DNA of 64,000 nt, from NCBI GenBank assembly GCA_002415135.1, contig DIBY01000025.1:1-64000 (forward strand). The letters run 5' to 3'. The translations under genes and the position numbers were made by a program. Numbering within the stretch: position 1 is the stretch's first letter; each line of letters starts with the position of its first letter. This DNA is from Flavobacteriales bacterium UBA5040 (GTDB lineage Bacteria > Bacteroidota > Bacteroidia > Flavobacteriales > Weeksellaceae). Below the pieces are notes generated by a model that saw only the letters and a program-made list of their open reading frames with translations, was not told the origin of the DNA and ran no database searches. Positions 62,109 to 64,000 of the stretch are shown in pieces.

Positions 62109-62903
62109 CTAAATCGCAACCGGCGCTTTAATTCCCGGCTCCGGATTATAATTTTCTAAAGTAAAATCTTCAAAATCAAAATCGAAAATATTTTTGATTT
62201 TTGGATTTAGTTTCATGGTTGGTAAATCTTTAGGCGTGCGCGAAAGTTGTTTATGAACTTGATCAAAATGATTGTTATAAATGTGAACATCTCCAAAAGT
62301 ATGAACATAATCTCCGACTTCTAAATCACAAACCTGAGCAACCATCATTAATAATAACGCATAACTTGCAATATTAAAAGGAACGCCTAAAAATACATCT
62401 GCACTTCTTTGATAAAGTTGCAGCGACAATTTCCCATCGGCTACATAAAATTGAAACAAAGCATGACAAGGCGCCAAAGCCATATTTGGAATTTCCGAAG
62501 CATTCCAGGCGGAAACGATTAATCTCCGAGAATCCGGATTTTTTTTAATTTGATCGATCACGTCCGTAATCTGATCGACTACTTTTCCGTTTGCTCCCGT
62601 CCAACTTCTCCATTGTGCGCCGTAAACAGGACCGAGGTCGCCATTTTCATCCGCCCATTCATTCCAGATCGAAACGCCGTTATCGTTCAGATATTTGATA
62701 TTGGTATCACCTTTCAAAAACCAAAGCAATTCATAAACAATCGATTTCAAATGGACTTTTTTGGTCGTTACCATTGGGAAACCTTTGGAAAGATCGTACC
62801 GCAACTGGTACCCAAAAACACTTCTGGTTCCAGTTCCTGTTCGGTCGGTTTTATCGGTTCCGTTATCTTTTATCAACTGAAGTAAGTCGAGGTAATTTTG
62901 CAT
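62109..62903 (-). CDS. thyA: thymidylate synthase
   Basis: A 264-residue enzyme that methylates dUMP to dTMP with methylene-tetrahydrofolate. The catalytic cysteine is Cys146 in MALAPCHALFQFYV, with RTGTGTRSVFG, QLYQRSADVFLGVPFNIASY and HTFGDVHIYNNHFDQV all intact. Length equals the E. coli enzyme. Its leader holds an unusual (AAT)6 tract between the -7 element and the ATG. Confidence 0.97.
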   Translation of the reverse strand: MQNYLDLLQLIKDNGTDKTDRTGTGTRSVFGYQLRYDLSKGFPMVTTKKVHLKSIVYELLWFLKGDTNIKYLNDNGVSIWNEWADENGDLGPVYGAQWRSWTGANGKVVDQITDVIDQIKKNPDSRRLIVSAWNASEIPNMALAPCHALFQFYVADGKLSLQLYQRSADVFLGVPFNIASYALLLMMVAQVCDLEVGDYVHTFGDVHIYNNHFDQVHKQLSRTPKDLPTMKLNPKIKNIFDFDFEDFTLENYNPEPGIKAPVAI

Positions 62904-62923
62904 GTTTTACTATAAGTGATGAA

Positions 62924-62943
62924 AATAATAATAATAATAATAA
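62924..62943. repeat. (AAT)6 trinucleotide tract in the thyA leader
   Basis: Six full AAT units plus AA lie between 62924 and 62943, 21 bases before the thyA start and downstream of a -7 element TATTTTTG at 62966-62973 (minus strand). Such tracts can change length by slippage, which would shift leader length but not the reading frame. Confidence 0.8.
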
Positions 62944-62965
62944 GTATTGAGTGGTCTGTAGTTTA

Positions 62966-62973
62966 CAAAAATA
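62966..62973 (-). promoter_or_regulatory. -7 element of thyA
   Basis: TATTTTTG on the minus strand matches TAnnTTTG and lies 62 bases before the ATG, so the leader contains the AAT tract. No -33 element at normal spacing is evident. Confidence 0.4.
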
Positions 62974-62982
62974 ATCAAAATT

Positions 62983-63681
62983 TTAATTACCATATCCGCT
63001 CTTACGACTTCCACTGAAATCCTTCATCACCAATTTAACTAAGATCTTTTCAGAATTCCCAGTGATGGATTTTAGCTTTCCGAGTTTGCCTTTATCACTG
63101 TAATAATCGTCCCAATATTCAAAACTTACAGGTCCGAAATTTTTAATTTTGCCGTACTTACTGTTATTCATTGGTTCATAATCGTAATAATCGATGAATA
63201 TATTACCGATGCTTTTTAGTTTTCCGGATCTTTGGATATCAAATCCATCTTTTTTCCAATAATCAATTAGAATGAGACCGATGCTTTTTAGTTTTCCGAA
63301 TTTTTCTGGCTCGTAATTAAAACTGTCATAATAATCCAGTTCAACAGACCCAATTTTTTTAATCTTGCCATACCTCGCATCACGCTCATTTGAGGTCAGC
63401 CAATATTCGATTTTAATATCTCCGAAACTCTTAACTTTTCCGTATTTTTCTTTTTCAAACTGTTCATTGTCAAAGTAATCCAGCTTTCCATTTAACTGTT
63501 TGGAAGAAACCGTTCCGACATAACCATTTTCGTTCAAAACAAAAATATATTCTTCGGTATAAATTTCAATAGAAGTTAAGTTTTCCCCATCCATTGAAGC
63601 AACAATTCTCTGAATATTTTGTGCTTTAAAACTGATAAAACTGAATGACAAAAAAAGAAATAAGAATAGTTTTATTTTCAT
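62983..63681 (-). CDS. secreted protein of six 24-residue repeats
   Basis: A 232-residue protein with a signal peptide (LFLFLFLSFSFISFKAQ). Residues 66-209 are six consecutive repeats of exactly 24 residues with the pattern (I/L)(D/E)Y(Y/W/F), about nine variable residues, then YGK(I/L/V)K(S/N/K)(I/F)G. Repeats 1, 3 and 5 have YF or YY after the acidic residue, and 2, 4 and 6 have YW, so the true unit may be 48 residues. The N-terminal 45 mature residues form strands (SIEIYTEEYIFVLNENG). A beta-solenoid or stacked-hairpin fold is expected. No family is recognised. It is located between thyA and a GreA-like gene, with no sorting domain or lipobox. Confidence 0.75.
   Translation of the reverse strand: MKIKLFLFLFLSFSFISFKAQNIQRIVASMDGENLTSIEIYTEEYIFVLNENGYVGTVSSKQLNGKLDYFDNEQFEKEKYGKVKSFGDIKIEYWLTSNERDARYGKIKKIGSVELDYYDSFNYEPEKFGKLKSIGLILIDYWKKDGFDIQRSGKLKSIGNIFIDYYDYEPMNNSKYGKIKNFGPVSFEYWDDYYSDKGKLGKLKSITGNSEKILVKLVMKDFSGSRKSGYGN
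63055..63486 (-). repeat. six 72-base repeats coding the 24-residue units
   Basis: The part of the gene coding residues 66-209 is six units of 72 bases with no length variation. Protein spacing is exact although the DNA has diverged, which shows the period is held by selection on the fold. Confidence 0.75.
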
Positions 63682-63702
63682 ACTTAAATGTTTAAAAAAA
63701 AA

Positions 63703-63999
63703 TTACCAAACAGCCTTAATAATTTGCTTCATGTTGTTCAATGAAATCTCTTCGCCTTTCTTCATTCCAAATAATATTTTACCCAAAGGGCTTTCGGTGG
63801 AAATAACGAAAATTTTCTTCTCATTAAAAATAATTTGTCCTAAAGAAACAGCGATATAAAACAATCCTTTATCCGTTTCAACCAAACTTCCCAAACCAAT
63901 TGTCTGATGAAGATTCGTATTGATTTGTTTTAAAGAATTTCGGGCATTTCTATTTTCATTTAATTGAATCTGTAGCGTATTAATTTCCTGCTGAACCAT
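63703..63999 (-). CDS. GreA/GreB-like protein, C-terminal part (cut by window edge)
   Basis: Ninety-eight residues are in the window, beginning at a Met at the very edge that may be internal. The last 60 residues (SLVETDKGLFYIAVSLGQII, STESPLGKILFGMKKGEEI) match the C-terminal FKBP-like domain of GreA/GreB and its relatives, including the SPLGKALLGKK-like loop. A short coiled-coil (QQEINTLQIQLNENRNARNS) precedes it. Relatives in flavobacteria are about 150 residues, so about a third is missing. It may be a Gre-like factor rather than a true GreA. Confidence 0.7.
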   Translation of the reverse strand: MVQQEINTLQIQLNENRNARNSLKQINTNLHQTIGLGSLVETDKGLFYIAVSLGQIIFNEKKIFVISTESPLGKILFGMKKGEEISLNNMKQIIKAVW

Positions 64000-64000
64000 T

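Overview
The window reads as a chromosomal segment of a low-GC Gram-negative member of Bacteroidota, most likely a flavobacterium of the Chryseobacterium/Kaistella group (Weeksellaceae). The reasons are type IX secretion sorting domains, a PorZ-type T9SS protein, a TamB/TsaD pair, a short MenF-like enzyme, FKBP-like lipoproteins, many Cys lipoproteins with few Shine-Dalgarno sites, and promoters of the Bacteroidota type (-33 TTTG, -7 TAnnTTTG). Genus is inferred from protein style and was not confirmed by search. No prophage, insertion sequence, CRISPR array, rRNA or origin was seen.

Layout. 0-9 kb: ankyrin lipoprotein, exported amidohydrolase, DUF488 and DUF2945 proteins, LysR plus YeiH-type exporter, ClC channel, then a nitrosative-stress group (RIC/ScdA di-iron repair protein, Rrf2 regulator, small membrane protein) and an Lrp regulator. 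9-19 kb: tamB and tsaD divergent with four bases between their start codons, rsmE, a TrmH-type methyltransferase, a repeat/hairpin element, asparaginase, tRNA-Ser. 19-23.5 kb: TetR facing a run of envelope/stress genes (DedA, small zinc-ribbon protein, TerC, DUF2490, MgtC) that ends in a decayed gene.

23.5-34.6 kb: a long minus-strand accessory block with an FAD oxidoreductase lacking its redox cysteines, a 7-alpha-HSDH-like SDR, a NylB-like serine hydrolase, a PCMD-type lipoprotein, two neighbouring genes each broken by a single lesion, a beta-propeller-like exported protein, an outer-membrane barrel, a second SDR and HdeD. It looks like an uptake/catabolism operon for a small hydrophobic substrate; this is inference. 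35-38 kb: sdhA-sdhB without a membrane anchor gene, then a tRNA Lys-Leu-Lys operon.

38-64 kb is mostly core: aroK, Hsp15-like protein, FKBP-like lipoprotein, recO-porZ, a 5'-nucleotidase split in two genes, dapA, purK, TauE/DUF1634, a menaquinone/acyltransferase operon, PadR-PspC, a T9SS cargo protein with GEVED domains, cbpM-cbpA, a dicarboxylate/amino-acid symporter, an M1 aminopeptidase, thyA, a protein made of six exact 24-residue repeats, and a GreA-like fragment cut by the window edge. The most novel-looking items are the 24-residue repeat protein, the 17.5-kb repeat/hairpin element, and the minus-strand accessory operon with its two fresh-looking lesions.
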